Counted from the stretch's first letter, positions 26,415 to 36,198 are shown. The stretch is 64,000 bases of DNA from Gillisia sp. Hel_I_86 (GCF_007827275.1 NZ_VISE01000001.1:3038001-3102000); one strand, 5' to 3'. Program-made: numbers and translations. Notes: generated from the letters alone by a model not told the origin.

Positions 26415-29201
26415 CTATAATTTCCCTTTTAGAAAAGGAGCAGTATAGGACTTCTTATTCTTGGCAATTTCTTCCGGTGTTCCTTCAGCAATTAGATATC
26501 CTCCATTTTCTCCACCGTCCAATCCGAGGTCTATGATATGATCGGCACATTTTACCAGATCCATATTGTGCTCTATTACAATTACGGAATGCCCCTTTTC
26601 GATAAGCGCATTAAAAGATTTCAATAATTTCTGAATATCATGAAAATGCAAACCGGTAGTTGGTTCATCAAAAATGAAGAGCGCTTTATCCTTGGTTGTT
26701 CCCTTAACAAGAAACGAAGCCAATTTTATTCTTTGGGCTTCCCCGCCAGAAAGGGTAGAGCTACTCTGACCCAGTTGCACATATCCTAATCCAACATCCT
26801 GCAGAGGCTGCAGCTTTTTAGTGATTTTTGAAATATCGTTGTTAGTAAAGAAGTCAATAGCATCATTAATGGTCATTTTTAGAATGTCATCTATATTTTT
26901 GTCTGCAAATTGAACTTCTAATACTTCCTTCTTAAAACGTTTTCCTTTACAAGTTTCACATTCCAGATGAACATCGGCCATAAATTGCATTTCTATGGTC
27001 ACTTCTCCTTCTCCTTTACAGGTTTCGCATCTTCCTCCATCTACATTAAAAGAAAAGTGTTTTGCCTTAAATCCGCGAATAACAGATAGTTTCTGATTGG
27101 CAAAAAGGTTCCTGATATCATCGTAAGCCTTGATATAGGTAACAGGATTGGATCTGGAAGATCTTCCTATAGGATTTTGATCTACAAATTCTATAGATTT
27201 GGTGTTTTTATATTCCCCTTCGATATCTGTAAATTGTCCTGCTTTTTCACCATAGCCCCCAATGCTTTTTTGCAATGCAGGATACAGTATTTTTTTAACC
27301 AAGGTACTTTTACCACTTCCAGAAACTCCAGTAACAGCAGTAAAGACTCCCAATGGAAATGTTACATCTATATTTTTAAGGTTGTTTTCCCTAGCTCCAA
27401 TAATTTTCACGAATTGTTTGGAAGTTCTCCTTTTCTTCGGCACTTCAATCCGCATGGTGTTGTTTAAGTATTTAGAGGTCAGTGAATTAGCTTTTAATAT
27501 ATCCTCAAAGGAACCAGTTGCAACCACTTCACCACCATGCGTTCCGGCTTCGGGTCCTATATCAATTATTTCATCGGCTTCGCGCATGATATCCTCATCG
27601 TGTTCAACCACAATTACTGTATTCCCTAAATCCCTAAGATTTTTGAGTACTTCTATTAATTTCTTGGTATCTCTTGGATGCAATCCAATAGATGGCTCAT
27701 CTAGAATATACATGGATCCTACAAGGCTGCTTCCCAGAGAAGTCGCCAAGTTGATGCGTTGCGATTCTCCTCCAGAGAGGGAATTTGACTTTCTATTTAA
27801 TGTGAGATAATCCAATCCAACATTCGAAAGAAATTGCAGTCGATTATTAATTTCAGCTAAAAGGCGCTTTGCAATTTGGGTATCATACTCATTAAGCTGA
27901 AGCCCACTAAAGAATTCCCGAACCTTGTCTATAGGTTTTTCAACAAGATCGGTAATGGTAGCCCCACCAACTTTTACATAATTCACCTCTGGCCTCAGTC
28001 TCTTTCCTTTACAAACGCTGCACCTGGTTTTTCCCCTGTACCTGGATAACATTACTCTATTCTGAATCTTATAAGCTTTAGATTCCAGGAATTCGAAAAA
28101 TGTATTTAATCCTTCAAAATGGGAATTCCCATTCCAGATAAGATCTTTTTGCTCCTGAGTTAATTCGAAATAGGGTTTATGGATTGGGAAATTGAATTTA
28201 TGTGAATTGTTCACCAATTGATCCCGATACCAACTCATGCTTTCACCTCTCCAGGGAAATATTGCATTTTCGTATACCGACAGGGCTGTATTTGGAACAA
28301 CAAGATCTTCATCAATTCCTATGACATCCCCATAACCTTCACATTTGGGACAAGCACCATAAGGATTATTAAAACTGAAAAGATGCACATTGGGCTCCAA
28401 AAACAAGATTCCATCGAGTTCGAACTTATTGCTGAAATGCCTTAATTTATTATCAGATAGACTTTGAAGGTAGATTTCCCCTTTTCCTTCAAAAAATGCA
28501 GCTTGGGTTGCATCAGCCAATCTATTCTGAAAATCTTCATCATCTTTGGTTACAATTCTGTCTACAACCAAGGAAACATCTTCAGCATTTAAATTATCCA
28601 GGGTAGTTTCATCTATTCTTACCACATTCTCCTTCACCTTTATTCTGCTATAGCCTTGTTGTAAGAGGACATTCAATTTCTCCTTCAGTATCCTGCCATT
28701 TTCTAAATGGATAGGGGAGAGCAGCAGCATTTTTTCGCCTTCAGGAAAGGACTTTACATAATTTATAACATCTGTTACGGTGTCTTTTTTAACTTCATCC
28801 CCAGAAACAGGGGAATAGGTTTTGCCTATACGAGCAAATAATAATTTAAAATAATCATAGATCTCTGTAGAAGTGCCAACGGTAGAACGGGGATTCGTTG
28901 AATTTACTTTTTGTTCAATAGCGATGGCAGGAGCAATTCCCTTTATATAATCTACTTTTGGCTTGTTCAATCTTCCAAGAAACTGTCTTGCGTAAGAGGA
29001 TAAACTTTCTACATACCGGCGCTGTCCTTCAGCATACAGCGTATCGAAAGCTAAACTAGATTTCCCGGAACCCGAAAGCCCGGTGATTACCACTAATTTA
29101 TTTCTCGGTATTACAACATCAATATTTTTTAGATTATGAAGTTTTGCACCTTTGATTATTATGTTTTCTTTGGGGTTAACCTTTGAAATATCTACAGCCA
29201 T
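26415..29201 (-). CDS. uvrA: Excinuclease ABC subunit A
   Basis: The 928-residue UvrA recognises bulky DNA damage in nucleotide excision repair. It has two ABC ATPase modules: Walker [14 protein letters not shown] near residue 45 and [10 protein letters not shown] in the second half, with signatures [12 protein letters not shown] and [12 protein letters not shown]. Zinc-binding Cys pairs are seen at [25 protein letters not shown] and CETCKGKRF. The start is placed at the ATG at 29201 ([12 protein letters not shown]); the in-frame extension up to 29348 is hydrophobic, not family-like and would run into the promoter of the divergent sigma gene. Ordinary length for the family. Confidence 0.96.
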   Translation of the reverse strand: MAVDISKVNPKENIIIKGAKLHNLKNIDVVIPRNKLVVITGLSGSGKSSLAFDTLYAEGQRRYVESLSSYARQFLGRLNKPKVDYIKGIAPAIAIEQKVNSTNPRSTVGTSTEIYDYFKLLFARIGKTYSPVSGDEVKKDTVTDVINYVKSFPEGEKMLLLSPIHLENGRILKEKLNVLLQQGYSRIKVKENVVRIDETTLDNLNAEDVSLVVDRIVTKDDEDFQNRLADATQAAFFEGKGEIYLQSLSDNKLRHFSNKFELDGILFLEPNVHLFSFNNPYGACPKCEGYGDVIGIDEDLVVPNTALSVYENAIFPWRGESMSWYRDQLVNNSHKFNFPIHKPYFELTQEQKDLIWNGNSHFEGLNTFFEFLESKAYKIQNRVMLSRYRGKTRCSVCKGKRLRPEVNYVKVGGATITDLVEKPIDKVREFFSGLQLNEYDTQIAKRLLAEINNRLQFLSNVGLDYLTLNRKSNSLSGGESQRINLATSLGSSLVGSMYILDEPSIGLHPRDTKKLIEVLKNLRDLGNTVIVVEHDEDIMREADEIIDIGPEAGTHGGEVVATGSFEDILKANSLTSKYLNNTMRIEVPKKRRTSKQFVKIIGARENNLKNIDVTFPLGVFTAVTGVSGSGKSTLVKKILYPALQKSIGGYGEKAGQFTDIEGEYKNTKSIEFVDQNPIGRSSRSNPVTYIKAYDDIRNLFANQKLSVIRGFKAKHFSFNVDGGRCETCKGEGEVTIEMQFMADVHLECETCKGKRFKKEVLEVQFADKNIDDILKMTINDAIDFFTNNDISKITKKLQPLQDVGLGYVQLGQSSSTLSGGEAQRIKLASFLVKGTTKDKALFIFDEPTTGLHFHDIQKLLKSFNALIEKGHSVIVIEHNMDLVKCADHIIDLGLDGGENGGYLIAEGTPEEIAKNKKSYTAPFLKGKL

Positions 29202-29443
29202 GAAATTATTTTGTCGAAATAAAACGCAAAGGTACTCAATAAGAATCAGTGTAAAAAGTGAACAAATTCTATATGATTTGTTAAATAATCGGCATTTAGT
29301 TTGCTTAAGTAAAATATATGTTGCTATATTTGGAGCATCAACGAACATCCCAAAAATCTATTGCCTATTGCATAAAGTTACTTTTGTAAGTTAAAAACCT
29401 AACCTGAAGGTATTCTTATATACCCGATAACAAAGTAACTATT

Positions 29444-30028
29444 ATGGATTACATTAAGGCAACTGATGCTGCGCTAGTGCAAGAGTATATTCAAGGAAAT
29501 GAAAATGCCCTTTCCACTCTAATAAATAGACATCAACAACGTATTTACAGTTTCATCTATTCGAAGGTTTTTGATAAGGATATTTCTGAAGATGTTTTTC
29601 AGGATACTTTTATAAAAGTCATCAATACCCTAAAAAGGGGAAAATACAATGAAGAAGGTAAGTTTTTGCCTTGGGTAATGCGTATTGCACATAATTTGGT
29701 GATAGATCATTTTAGAAAGAACAAGCGAATGCCCAAGTTTCAGAACACCGGGGATTTTAATATTTTCTCGGTACTTAGCGATGATGATCTAAATATCGAA
29801 AAGCAGCTGATTAAAGATCAAATTGAATGCGATGTTCAGGAATTGATCAAAGAGCTTCCAGAAGATCAATTGGAAGTTTTAACGATGCGGATCTATAAAG
29901 ATATGAGTTTCAAAGAGATTTCAGAGAGTACCGGAGTAAGCATTAATACTGCTTTGGGAAGAATGCGCTATGCCCTAATTAATTTGAGAAAATTAATTGA
30001 AAAACATAACCTCATTTTAACAAATTAA
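29444..30028 (+). CDS. ECF-type RNA polymerase sigma factor
   Basis: The 194-residue protein has sigma-70 region 2 at about residues 25-95 (ISEDVFQDTFIKVINTLKRG; FLPWVMRIAHNLVIDHFRK) and region 4 at about 135-185 (helix-turn-helix MSFKEISESTGVSINTALGR). A TACTTTTG core at 29379-29386 may be its own -7 box. It is divergent from uvrA. No anti-sigma gene follows; instead a conserved-looking 49-residue protein is next, 58 nt downstream. Confidence 0.93.
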   Translation: MDYIKATDAALVQEYIQGNENALSTLINRHQQRIYSFIYSKVFDKDISEDVFQDTFIKVINTLKRGKYNEEGKFLPWVMRIAHNLVIDHFRKNKRMPKFQNTGDFNIFSVLSDDDLNIEKQLIKDQIECDVQELIKELPEDQLEVLTMRIYKDMSFKEISESTGVSINTALGRMRYALINLRKLIEKHNLILTN

Positions 30029-30086
30029 TTTACAATAAGATTGTTTTAAATACGTTCTTCATTTATACTAACTTAAAGTTAAGCAA

Positions 30087-30236
30087 ATGGAGCACCTTTA
30101 CACAAAATCTTCGAAAGAAGAACAATTGAACAAATTAAACCCCAAAAAGGAAACCCTTCAGTTTCTTTTAAATTATTCTAAAGCCCTGCGAATCACTAAA
30201 TACAAGCAGTTGAGCTTCGATACGATCTTAAATTAG
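30087..30236 (+). CDS. Small protein downstream of the sigma factor, 49 aa
   Basis: The ORF reads MEHLYTKSSKEEQLNKLNPK at its start and ends with NYSKALRITKYKQLSFDTIL N. It is basic and helical with no membrane segment, begins 58 nt after the sigma gene and is closed by a terminator. From memory, flavobacterial sigma genes are often followed by short proteins with a similar LLNYSKAL ending, which supports reality. A small regulator or partner of the sigma factor is possible but unproven. Confidence 0.6.
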   Translation: MEHLYTKSSKEEQLNKLNPKKETLQFLLNYSKALRITKYKQLSFDTILN

Positions 30237-30274
30237 CATAAAAAAGGCCTATTTTAAATAGGTCTTTTTTATGC
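30236..30274 (+). terminator. Terminator of the sigma-factor operon
   Basis: Arms around GCATAAAAAAGGCCTATTT and AAATAGGTCTTTTTTATGC pair almost perfectly and start within the stop codon of the 49-residue ORF. Confidence 0.78.
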
Positions 30275-30414
30275 TTTACTCCCAAATACTTTTAAAATTT
30301 CTTATGTATATCCAGTTTTGCATCAAGTAAAGCATTTTACCGCCTGGTGTACCCTGTCGCGAGGTATCAGGAGTTTAAGGGTTTTTAACAACTCATTGAG
30401 ATGCTGGAACAATT

Positions 30415-31400
30415 CTATTCAAATGTCATCCCGAACTTGAAGGGATCTCTTCTTTTGAGGCAATTCTGCTCCAATGAGATCCTTCAGTACGCTGCGCTCC
30501 CTTTAGGATGACATCTTTGTTCATTTGTCAAACTGAGCCTATCGAAGTTTGTGAAAAACCGCATATGCTCTTTTTGATAGTTCTTTGTCATCCCGACGAT
30601 AGGAGGGATCTCTTATGAAAAAGATTCTGCTTCATTGAGATTTCTCGACTCCGCTCGAAAAGACATTTAAATATTAAGGTTTTCGTTTAAAGATAGCATT
30701 GATTTTAAGTCCTCCCCTTTGGGGAGGATTTAGGAGGGGATGACAGTTAGTTGTCAACCTAACCTCCCGATTGCTGGGATCTCTTATGAAAAAGATTCTG
30801 CTTCATTGAGATTTCTCGACTCCGCTCGAAAAGACACCTCATTTTCATCCCGATCTCAGGAGGGCTATCTTCTTTTGAGGCAATTCTGCTCCAATGAGAT
30901 CCTTCAGTACGCTGCGCTCCCTTTAGGATGATATCTTTGTTCATTTGTCAAACTGAGCCTATCGAAGTTTGTGAAAAACCGCATATGCTCTTTTTGATAG
31001 TTCTTTGTCATCCCGACGCTAGGAGGGATCTCTTATGAAAAAGATTCTGCTCATTGAGATTTCTCGACTCCGCTCGAAAAGACATTTAAATATTAAGGTT
31101 TTCGTTTAAAGATAGCATTGATTTTAAGTCCTCCCCTTTGGGGAGGATTTAGGAGGGGATGACAGTTAGTTGTCAACCTAACCTCCCGATTGCTGGGATC
31201 TCTTTTGAAAAAGATTCTGCTTCATTGAGATTTCTCGACTCCGCTCGAAAAGACACCTCATTTTCATCCCGATCTCAGGAGGGCTATCTTCTTTTGAGGC
31301 AATTCTGCTACTTTGAGATCCTTCAATACGCTGCGCTCCCTTCAGGATGGCATTTCTGTTAATTTGTCAAACTGAGCCTGTCGAAGTTTGTCACAAATCG
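30415..31400. repeat. About 420-bp tandem repeat array
   Basis: A composite unit is repeated head to tail: the TCTTTTGAGGCAATTCTGCT landmark occurs at 30451, 30871 and 31290, giving periods of 420 and 419 bp, with the third copy partial and more diverged. Each unit is built from smaller families: CTCGACTCCGCTCGA, CTGAGCCTATCGAAGTTTG, GTACGCTGCGCTCCCTTTAG and a CCTCCCCTTTGGGGAGG hairpin. No gene is present; short ORFs inside repeat together with the unit. Confidence 0.88.
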
Positions 31401-31436
31401 CAGGATCTCCTTCTTAAAACAATAGATATATATCTT

Positions 31437-32090
31437 TTATTTCTTCTTGTAATATTCATCAAGGACTTGCTTTCTCCCAATAGTTTTTGTGATAATGTCT
31501 TTTTCTAAATTCCATGCCCTAGCTGGGGAATATTGGCGACCATAATAAATTATTTGAAGATGGAGCTTGTTCCAGAGCGCCCTGGGAAATAATCTTTTTG
31601 CATCCTTTTCGGTTTGAACCACATTTTTGCCATTGGTTAAATTCCATCGGTACATCAATCTATGGATATGCGTGTCCACTGGAAATGCCGGGATCCCGAA
31701 AGCTTGAGACATCACTACACTCGCGGTCTTATGGCCAACGGCGGGCAAAGACTCCAAAGCCTCAAAGCTCATAGGGACTTCTCCGTTGTATTTATCTATT
31801 AGAATATGGGAAAGCCCGTAGATTCCTTTTGCTTTCATTGGAGACAAACCAACAGGCTTTATGATTTCCCGAATTTCTTCCACCGAAAGTTTAATCATCG
31901 CATTGGGATTATCTGCCTTTGCAAACAACAATGGAGTAATCTGGTTCACTTTTACATCTGTAGATTGTGCAGACATAAGCACTGCAATCAATAATGTGTA
32001 AGGACCTTTATGATCTAAAGGAATAGGAACTTCAGTATAAATTTCATTTAACGTATCTATAACGAACTGCACCTTTTCTTGTTTATTCAT
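31437..32090 (-). CDS. nth: Endonuclease III, HhH-GPD DNA glycosylase
   Basis: The 217-residue base-excision-repair enzyme removes oxidised pyrimidines. The helix-hairpin-helix LPAVGHKTASVV gives catalytic Lys121, and PVDTHIHRL gives catalytic Asp139. The four C-terminal cysteines that hold the [4Fe-4S] cluster in E. coli Nth are missing; the region reads IIYYGRQYSPARAWNLEKDI with no Cys. The 5' end is 2 nt from the start of the divergent bcp reading frame's longest form. It is bracketed by repeat arrays on its 3' side. Confidence 0.93.
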   Translation of the reverse strand: MNKQEKVQFVIDTLNEIYTEVPIPLDHKGPYTLLIAVLMSAQSTDVKVNQITPLLFAKADNPNAMIKLSVEEIREIIKPVGLSPMKAKGIYGLSHILIDKYNGEVPMSFEALESLPAVGHKTASVVMSQAFGIPAFPVDTHIHRLMYRWNLTNGKNVVQTEKDAKRLFPRALWNKLHLQIIYYGRQYSPARAWNLEKDIITKTIGRKQVLDEYYKKK

Positions 32091-32121
32091 AATGCCTAAA
32101 TTTATGGCTAAAATAAGAATA

Positions 32122-32571
32122 ATGATAAAATTAAAAGTAGGAGATAAGGCTCCGGGATTTTCAGTAAAAGATCAGGATGGAAATGTTATAAAGCTTTCAG
32201 ATTATTTAGGCAAGAAAGTTGTCCTATTTTTCTATCCAAAAGCCAGCACTCCTGGATGCACGGCAGAGGCGTGTAATTTAAGGGATAATTGGGAACAGTT
32301 TCAGGAAAAAGGCTATCAAATTCTGGGTGCAAGTGCCGATAGCGAAAAAAGACAGGCTAATTTCAAAAATAAATATGATTTGCCATTTCCTTTATTGGCC
32401 GATGAAGACAAGAAAGTGATTGACGCCTATGGGGTGTGGGGACCAAAGAAATTTATGGGAAAAGAATACGATGGAATTCATAGAACTACGTTTGTCATTG
32501 ATGAAAAAGGGGTAATCGAGGATATTATTACGAAAGTTAAAACCAAAGACCATACAGCGCAGATATTGTAA
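32122..32571 (+). CDS. bcp: Thiol peroxidase, BCP/PrxQ type
   Basis: The 149-residue peroxiredoxin reduces hydrogen and organic peroxides with thioredoxin as electron donor. Peroxidatic Cys46 and resolving Cys51 lie in STPGCTAEACNLRDN, the Cys-X4-Cys arrangement of the PrxQ/BCP group. The start at 32122 (MIKLKVGDKAPGF) is chosen because the family begins there; ten extra in-frame codons upstream abut the divergent nth start. Confidence 0.94.
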   Translation: MIKLKVGDKAPGFSVKDQDGNVIKLSDYLGKKVVLFFYPKASTPGCTAEACNLRDNWEQFQEKGYQILGASADSEKRQANFKNKYDLPFPLLADEDKKVIDAYGVWGPKKFMGKEYDGIHRTTFVIDEKGVIEDIITKVKTKDHTAQIL

Positions 32572-32589
32572 CTGGTATATTCTGTGATT

Positions 32590-33530
32590 CTTCTCCTTTG
32601 AAATTTCTCGACTCCGCTCGAAATGACATTTAAATATTAAGGTTTTCGTTTAAAAATAGTATTGATTTAAGTCCTCTCCTTTGGGGAGGATTTAGGAGAG
32701 GATGATAGTTCTTTGTCATCCAGATGATAGGAGGGATCTCTTTAGAAAAAGATTCTGCTCCATTGAAATTTCTCGACTCCGCTCGAAATGACATTTAAAT
32801 ATTAAGGTTTTTGTTTAAAAATAGCATTGATTTTAAGTCCTCTCCTTTGGGGAGGATTTAGGAGGGGATGACTGTTGGTTGTCATCCCGTCAGGAGGGAT
32901 CTCAATGTAAAGGATTCTGCTGGGTTGGGATCCTTCAGTACGCTGCGCTCCCTTCAGGATGACATTTTTGTTCATTTGTCAAACTGAGCCTGTCGAAGTT
33001 TGTTACAATCACATGATCTCTTTTCAAAGAGTTTCTGCTCCATTGAAATTTCTCGACTCCGCTCGAAATGACATTTAAATATTAAGGTTTTTGTTTAAAA
33101 ATAGCATTGATTTTAAGTCCTCTCCTTTGGGGAGGATTTAGGAGGGGATGACTGTTGGTTGTCATCCCGTCAGGAGGGATCTCAATGTAAAGGATTCTGC
33201 TGGGTTGGGATCCTTCAGTACGCTGCGCTCCCTTCAGGATGACATTTTTGTTCATTTGTCAAACTGAGCCTGTCGAAGTTTGTTACAATCACATGATCTC
33301 TTTTCAAAGAGTTTCTGCTCCATTGAAATTTCTCGACTCCGCTCGAAATGACAACCCAAGTCATTTCGAAATGAGCTTTTTGAGCGATTGAGAACTCCCA
33401 CAATTCAAGATGCAGATTTCTCGACTCCGCTCGAAATGACATTTAAATATTAAGGTTTTTGTTTAAAAATAGCATTGATTTTAAGTCCTCCCCTTCGGGG
33501 AGGATTTAGGAGGGGATGACAAGGAGGGAT
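32590..33530. repeat. 280-bp perfect tandem duplication in a repeat cluster
   Basis: Reading the two blocks base by base, 32761-33040 and 33041-33320 are identical, and a third copy begins at 33321 but diverges after about 30 bp. Each unit holds the CTCGACTCCGCTCGA, CTCTCCTTTGGGGAGG, GTACGCTGCGCTCCCTTCAG and CTGAGCCTGTCGAAGTTTG families, which are also used in the 30.4-31.4 kb array. Flanking partial units occur on both sides. No gene lies in the 960-nt gap. Confidence 0.9.
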
Positions 33531-33532
33531 CC

Positions 33533-33907
33533 CTACTTTACTCTTTGTACAGATTTAATAACTGCTTTCTCCAAACAGTTTTCAATTTCCAACTCGAATT
33601 CCCCCATTTCCAGCTCTTCAGAAATGAAATAGACCTTACAGGGTTCTTTTTTAGTGTCACTTTTTCCAAAATCCACGTTTCCGCTTTTTAAGATGGTTGA
33701 AACAACAGCAGTGTCCAATTTATGGTTGGCGAAATAGGTAAGTACAGTTTCAGAAAAAACACGCTCTTTATTCCTGATGTTTTTAAGTGTCCTGGCATTT
33801 GGAGAGTAATCGCAAGAAGCCTTTTTTCCTCCAAGAAAAAACATTAATATGCCAATTCCCATGATAAGACCCACAGAGAAAAACCCAAGTCTTTGAATAA
33901 AATTCAT
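33533..33907 (-). CDS. Small membrane-anchored protein, possibly DUF4258
   Basis: The 124-residue protein has an N-terminal transmembrane segment (about 8-27) followed by ASCDYSPNARTLKNI and a soluble domain of mixed alpha/beta pattern with two further Cys. From memory, small proteins of this kind annotated DUF4258 sit beside alanine dehydrogenase in Flavobacteriaceae; here the spacing to ald is 3 nt, so they are cotranscribed. Its stop lies right at the edge of the repeat cluster. Function unknown. Confidence 0.65.
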   Translation of the reverse strand: MNFIQRLGFFSVGLIMGIGILMFFLGGKKASCDYSPNARTLKNIRNKERVFSETVLTYFANHKLDTAVVSTILKSGNVDFGKSDTKKEPCKVYFISEELEMGEFELEIENCLEKAVIKSVQRVK

Positions 33908-33910
33908 AAA

Positions 33911-35110
33911 TTAAAATATAAGTAAATTGATATCCCGGTAAGAAAGATCAAACCAGTCTGCAATAGATTTGTTGGTTAAAATTCCGTGGTAAAAGTACAA
34001 TCCATTTCGCAAACCTTTATCATATCTCAAGGTATTTTCAAGACCACCCTGTTCTGCGATATGCAAAAGATAAGGCGTAAAAATATTGCTTATTGAAACT
34101 GAAGCAGTTCTGGCATATCGGGATGGAATGTTGGGCACACAATAGTGTATTACTCCGTGTTTCTTAAAGATCGGTTTGTCGTGTGTTGTAATTTCACTTG
34201 TTTCCACACAGCCACCCATATCTATACTTACATCAATAATTACAGCGCCATTTTTCATGCTCTGTACCATTGCTTCTGAAATTAGAATAGGAGAGCGGTT
34301 CTTGCCCCGAATAGCACCAATTAATACATCGCAACGTTTTAAAGCTTTCGTTAAATTTTTAGGCTGAATGGTAGATGTGTAAAGCGTCCTGCCAATATTT
34401 GTTTGGATATTCCTCAATTTGGTAAGGCTGCTATCAAAAACTTTTACATTTGCTCCCAATCCTACGGCAGATCGGGCAGCAAACTCCCCCACGGTTCCCG
34501 CTCCCAAAATCACCACTTCTACGGGAGGCACCCCACTGATGTTTCCAAACATCAACCCATTTCCTTCGGTATAGTTGCTCATAATTTCTGAAGCGATCAA
34601 TACCGAAGCCGTTCCGGCAATCTCGCTTAAAGCCCGTACCGCAGGGTACGATCCATCTTCGTCCCTAATAAATTCGAAGCCCAATGCGGTAATACGTTTG
34701 GCAGCCAGTTTTTGGAAATATTCCTTGCACTGGGTCTTTAACTGCAAGGCAGAAATTATGGTGGTTTGAGTATTTATCATTTCCAGTTCCTCGCTGGAAG
34801 GGGGCTCTACTTTAAGAATGGTAGGGCAGGAGAATACTTTTTTTGTATCTTTGGTAACCTCGGCACCGGCATCGGAGTAATCCTTATCGCTAAACCGGGC
34901 CCATTTTCCGGCATTGGATTCTATGATCACCCGATGCCCGTGTGCGGTAATGGCCGCAACGGCATCTGGAGTTAAACAAACCCTTTTTTCCTGGTACGAA
35001 GTTTCCTTTGGGATGCCAATAAACAGCTCGCCTTTATTCTTATAGATTTCCAGGGTTTCTTCCTGCGGAATTAACTGTTCTTTGGTAAATGGAGTTGGTT
35101 TTTCTATCAT
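33911..35110 (-). CDS. ald: Alanine dehydrogenase
   Basis: The 399-residue NAD-dependent enzyme belongs to the alanine dehydrogenase / transhydrogenase-alpha family, which interconverts L-alanine with pyruvate and ammonia. The N-terminal domain has GIPKETSYQEKRVCLTPDAV, and the NAD domain has VVILGAGTVGEFAARSAVGL near residue 205 and VIIDVSIDMGGCVETS near 290. It is slightly longer at the N-terminus than the 370-residue classical Ald. It is the first gene of a short minus-strand unit with the small membrane protein. Confidence 0.9.
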   Translation of the reverse strand: MIEKPTPFTKEQLIPQEETLEIYKNKGELFIGIPKETSYQEKRVCLTPDAVAAITAHGHRVIIESNAGKWARFSDKDYSDAGAEVTKDTKKVFSCPTILKVEPPSSEELEMINTQTTIISALQLKTQCKEYFQKLAAKRITALGFEFIRDEDGSYPAVRALSEIAGTASVLIASEIMSNYTEGNGLMFGNISGVPPVEVVILGAGTVGEFAARSAVGLGANVKVFDSSLTKLRNIQTNIGRTLYTSTIQPKNLTKALKRCDVLIGAIRGKNRSPILISEAMVQSMKNGAVIIDVSIDMGGCVETSEITTHDKPIFKKHGVIHYCVPNIPSRYARTASVSISNIFTPYLLHIAEQGGLENTLRYDKGLRNGLYFYHGILTNKSIADWFDLSYRDINLLIF

Positions 35111-35230
35111 GCCTAAGGTTGTACAAAAGATTCAAATTACAACATTTTTGGGCAATTTAGGAGGTGTTTTTAAATAAAAAATTTCTTGAAACCAACCATC
35201 CCCGAGCTAGAGCCGTGGAGGAATTTTTAG

Positions 35231-35830
35231 TTAAAGTTTTTGGTAGTAATCCTCTGTGGGCTCGGGCCTAAAGTTAAAACCTTTATGTTTTACATCATCG
35301 AATTCCTTTTGTTCCCTGGTGGACATCGATTTGGAAAAAATAGTCACATCGGTTTCATTCAATTCACTAAGATCTATCCCGTAGATCCTATCGAAGATTT
35401 GTATTCGAACAAGATATACAATAACCAAAATCCCAAAAAAGAATGGAGCTAAATATATCAAACCATCGATATCCATTGGATCTTTAACCTTATAAACATC
35501 ATCATAAACTGTGCTTATAATTTGATAAACATACATTGAAATAGGGATCAAAATAGAATGATACCACCAATGCTTGCAGGTGAAAAACCAAATTAAAAGA
35601 AGGAATAATGGAGTGATTTTGCCAAAATAGGTCCACATAGCGGTCATTACATCTTCATAATACTTACTTTCGTAGGTAAAAAAAGAATTTTCCCAAACGG
35701 GACCGCTTGGGAAAATTTCGTATAAATAAAAGATATAAGGTGAAAAAGCTATTGAAAACCCAATTAAACTACCCGTTAGTAGGAATACGGATTTTCGACC
35801 TAAGAACGGCTTCTTTTTGAATTGTGTCAT
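35231..35830 (-). CDS. Four-helix membrane protein of unknown function
   Basis: The 199-residue product has four hydrophobic segments (about 16-37, 66-88, 90-110, 128-150) and a charged C-terminal tail of about 45 residues with Glu/Asp/Lys. No family recognised. It starts inside the 3' end of a small secreted-peptide ORF, which suggests translational coupling. Confidence 0.7.
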   Translation of the reverse strand: MTQFKKKPFLGRKSVFLLTGSLIGFSIAFSPYIFYLYEIFPSGPVWENSFFTYESKYYEDVMTAMWTYFGKITPLFLLLIWFFTCKHWWYHSILIPISMYVYQIISTVYDDVYKVKDPMDIDGLIYLAPFFFGILVIVYLVRIQIFDRIYGIDLSELNETDVTIFSKSMSTREQKEFDDVKHKGFNFRPEPTEDYYQKL

Positions 35831-35918
35831 TATTACTATTATCGTTTTCTGTAGTTGAAGTTACAAAAAAAGTTGCGCCAAAAATGGCTGCGGCGAATAA
35901 GATAGCTTTAATTTTCAT
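35769..35918 (-). CDS. Small secreted peptide, 49 aa
   Basis: The ORF starts MKIKAILFAAAIFGATFFVT, a convincing signal peptide, and ends RSKIRIPTNG. It overlaps the start of the next gene by 62 nt in another frame. Short exported peptides with a KIRIPTNG-like end look familiar from flavobacteria, but I cannot name the family. Too short for most gene callers. The overlap and signal peptide together argue for a real gene. Confidence 0.5.
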   Translation of the reverse strand: MKIKAILFAAAIFGATFFVTSTTENDNSNNDTIQKEAVLRSKIRIPTNG

Positions 35919-36198
35919 AAATTATAGGTTTTAAATGTTGGTTTCGTATTGATTTCTGAAACAAACCTATAATTTTATAAAATGCTTACACTAACCGCAT
36001 TAATCGTACCTTTGCACCTTTTTTTGAGGCAAAAATAGCCTGTATTTTCAACAATTTTACCTGTCAAAAATAAGCTAAAAATCACCCTCGTTCGCTGAAT
36101 TACGAAATTTTTAAAATCCCACCTTTTTTGCGGGCTCATTTTGTATTAATTTTCTTACAATACTGTTCACGCAGGTTTCCGACGCCTTGTCGAATTAA

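Noticed and set aside
29202-29348. 49-residue N-terminal extension of UvrA
   Set aside because: It is hydrophobic and not UvrA-like; the usual N-terminus begins at 29201.
30740-31362. Two similar plus-strand ORFs (MTVSCQPNLPIAGIS..) as a gene family
   Set aside because: Their similarity comes from the 420-bp tandem repeat, not from a duplicated gene.
33215-33442. Minus-strand ORF of 75 codons in the repeat cluster
   Set aside because: It consists of repeat sequence and overlaps the 280-bp tandem unit.
30415-33530. CRISPR array
   Set aside because: Repeats are 280-420 bp or short palindromes with irregular spacing; there are no uniform 25-40 bp repeats with unique spacers and no cas genes.
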